Below, in pieces: positions 63,343 to 64,000 of a stretch of 64,000 nt of DNA. The stretch's first letter is position 1. Each line of letters starts with the position of its first letter. This DNA is from Semisulcospira habei (Eukaryota; Mollusca; Gastropoda; Semisulcospiridae): contig BTPG01000004.1 in NCBI GenBank assembly GCA_036245525.1, positions 235,294,318 through 235,358,317 on the forward strand. Direction: 5' to 3'. The translations under genes were made by a program, and so were the position numbers. The notes under the pieces were generated by a model. That model worked only from the letters and a program-made list of their open reading frames with translations. It was not told where the DNA came from and searched no databases.

Positions 63343-64000
63343 CCCTTGTAGCCCCGGATCCCTACAGCAGGAGATGGCTTGACCATGATAATTCAAGGGT
63401 AGTGCCAGATTAGTCCAAGCTAATCTGGCACTACCCTTGAATTATCATGTCAAGCCATCTCCTGCAACTGGTACATAGTCGTTAGGCAACACGTCCGAAA
63501 TTTGAGCAAATCTGCGGTCCGTGGCGCAGTGGTTAAGGCGCCTGCCACCAATGCCAAAGGTGCGAGATTCGAAAACGGGTTCCGGCATCGGACTTTTCTC
63601 CTCTGGTAAGTGTCACCGTTAATTCGGGCGGACCGTCGGGGGTTCTTTCTCCGGGTACTCCGGTTCTTCCACCGCCCCACCCCCCCTCCCCCCCACACAC
63701 ACACTTTGGTACCGGTTTCAGGCCACTTTACAAATTTCAAATACAAGCGATCAAAAATCTCTGTAATTTCAGTAGCTGACTGGCCCTTTGTCTGTCTTGT
63801 ACTGTGTTTGTCTTAAATGGCGTAAATCCGTGTCTGTTACGTGAGTGTGCGTGTTGGGTTTCAGTTGGCGGCACTTTGAGTCGATTTGCCCAAAAATTGA
63901 GAAAAAGCGCCTATATAATAACGGTATTATTATTATTATTATTACTATTATTATTATTATTATTTATTAAATGGGGCCTTGGGGCTACTAGGGTTACTTG
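63343..64000. mobile_element. Pal-2B MITE interrupted by a SINE
   Basis: The left piece CCCTTGTAGCCCCGGATCCC, the hairpin (63390-63450) and TCCGAAATTTGAGCAAAT run to 63513. The missing right tip, AAATGGGGCCTTGGGGCTAC then TAGGG, reappears at 63970 after the SINE. The two pieces join to the consensus order of the element. Confidence 0.75.
63514..63968 (+). mobile_element. tRNA-derived SINE, full length, inside a Pal-2B element
   Basis: Same family as 5465-5884: GCGGTCCGTGGCGCAGTGGT head, degenerate B box (GGTGCGAGATTCGAAAACGG), central TCTCCGGGTACTCCGGTTCT, then CAGGCCACTTTACAAATTTC. The tail AGAAAAAGCGCCTATATAAT is followed by (ATT)n. Length about 455 bp. It is flanked by AAAT on both sides, so any target duplication is short. 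Confidence 0.85.

Overview
The window is animal (metazoan) genomic DNA dominated by repeats. It carries GT-AG introns, an APE-type LINE, tRNA-derived SINEs with ATT-repeat tails, TTAA-flanked DNA transposons and very many microsatellites and minisatellites. This texture, and the style of the LINE and SINEs, suggest a lophotrochozoan, probably a marine mollusc; that placement is inference only.

One cellular gene is recognisable, on the minus strand: a RAPGEF1 (C3G, the Crk-binding Rap1 exchange factor) orthologue. I find nine exons: a likely first coding exon at 48768-48977, then 26372-26544, 23174-23321, 21611-21711, 20059-20304, 18757-19685, 13977-14101, 11337-11601 and 10653-10728. Intron phases agree at seven of eight junctions. 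The exception lies between 18757 and 14101, where an exon is probably hidden in the assembly gap 18212-18586. Together they cover the N-terminal helical region, three Crk-SH3 motifs of the type PPPLPxK and the start of the Ras-exchanger N-terminal region. The catalytic CDC25-homology exons must lie beyond the left edge.

The rest is mobile and tandem DNA. An apparently intact 3.9 kb APE-RT LINE (27913-31836, minus) sits inside a 27-bp minisatellite. A 5'-truncated, frameshifted relative lies at 11848-13417. A piggyBac-like element (15417-17618) has TTAA flanks, matching 15-bp ends and a transposase remnant. There are several SINEs and the 3' end of a second LINE at 47190-47940.

Five or more families of short palindromic elements recur dozens of times. 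I call them Pal-1 (ends CCCTTTGGCTGTCGGTAGCG), Pal-2A (arm AGTTCAAGGGTGGTGCCAGA), Pal-2B (arm AATTCAAGGGTAGTGCCAGA), Pal-3 (arm AAGAGGCATAGATCCTCATG), Pal-4 (arm CGCCAGCCACTAAGCAAGGT) and Pal-5 (arm CTGGTCTGTGATTTTGGACC). Pal-1, 2A and 2B are often flanked by TTAA, as piggyBac-type MITEs are.

The most striking pattern is that minisatellites arise inside these palindromic elements. Pal-1 copies hold 0, 1, about 10, about 11 and about 85 units of the same 27-bp repeat between intact ends. Pal-3 and Pal-2B copies show comparable expansions. Long open frames in these arrays are artefacts of periods divisible by three, or of stop-free units.
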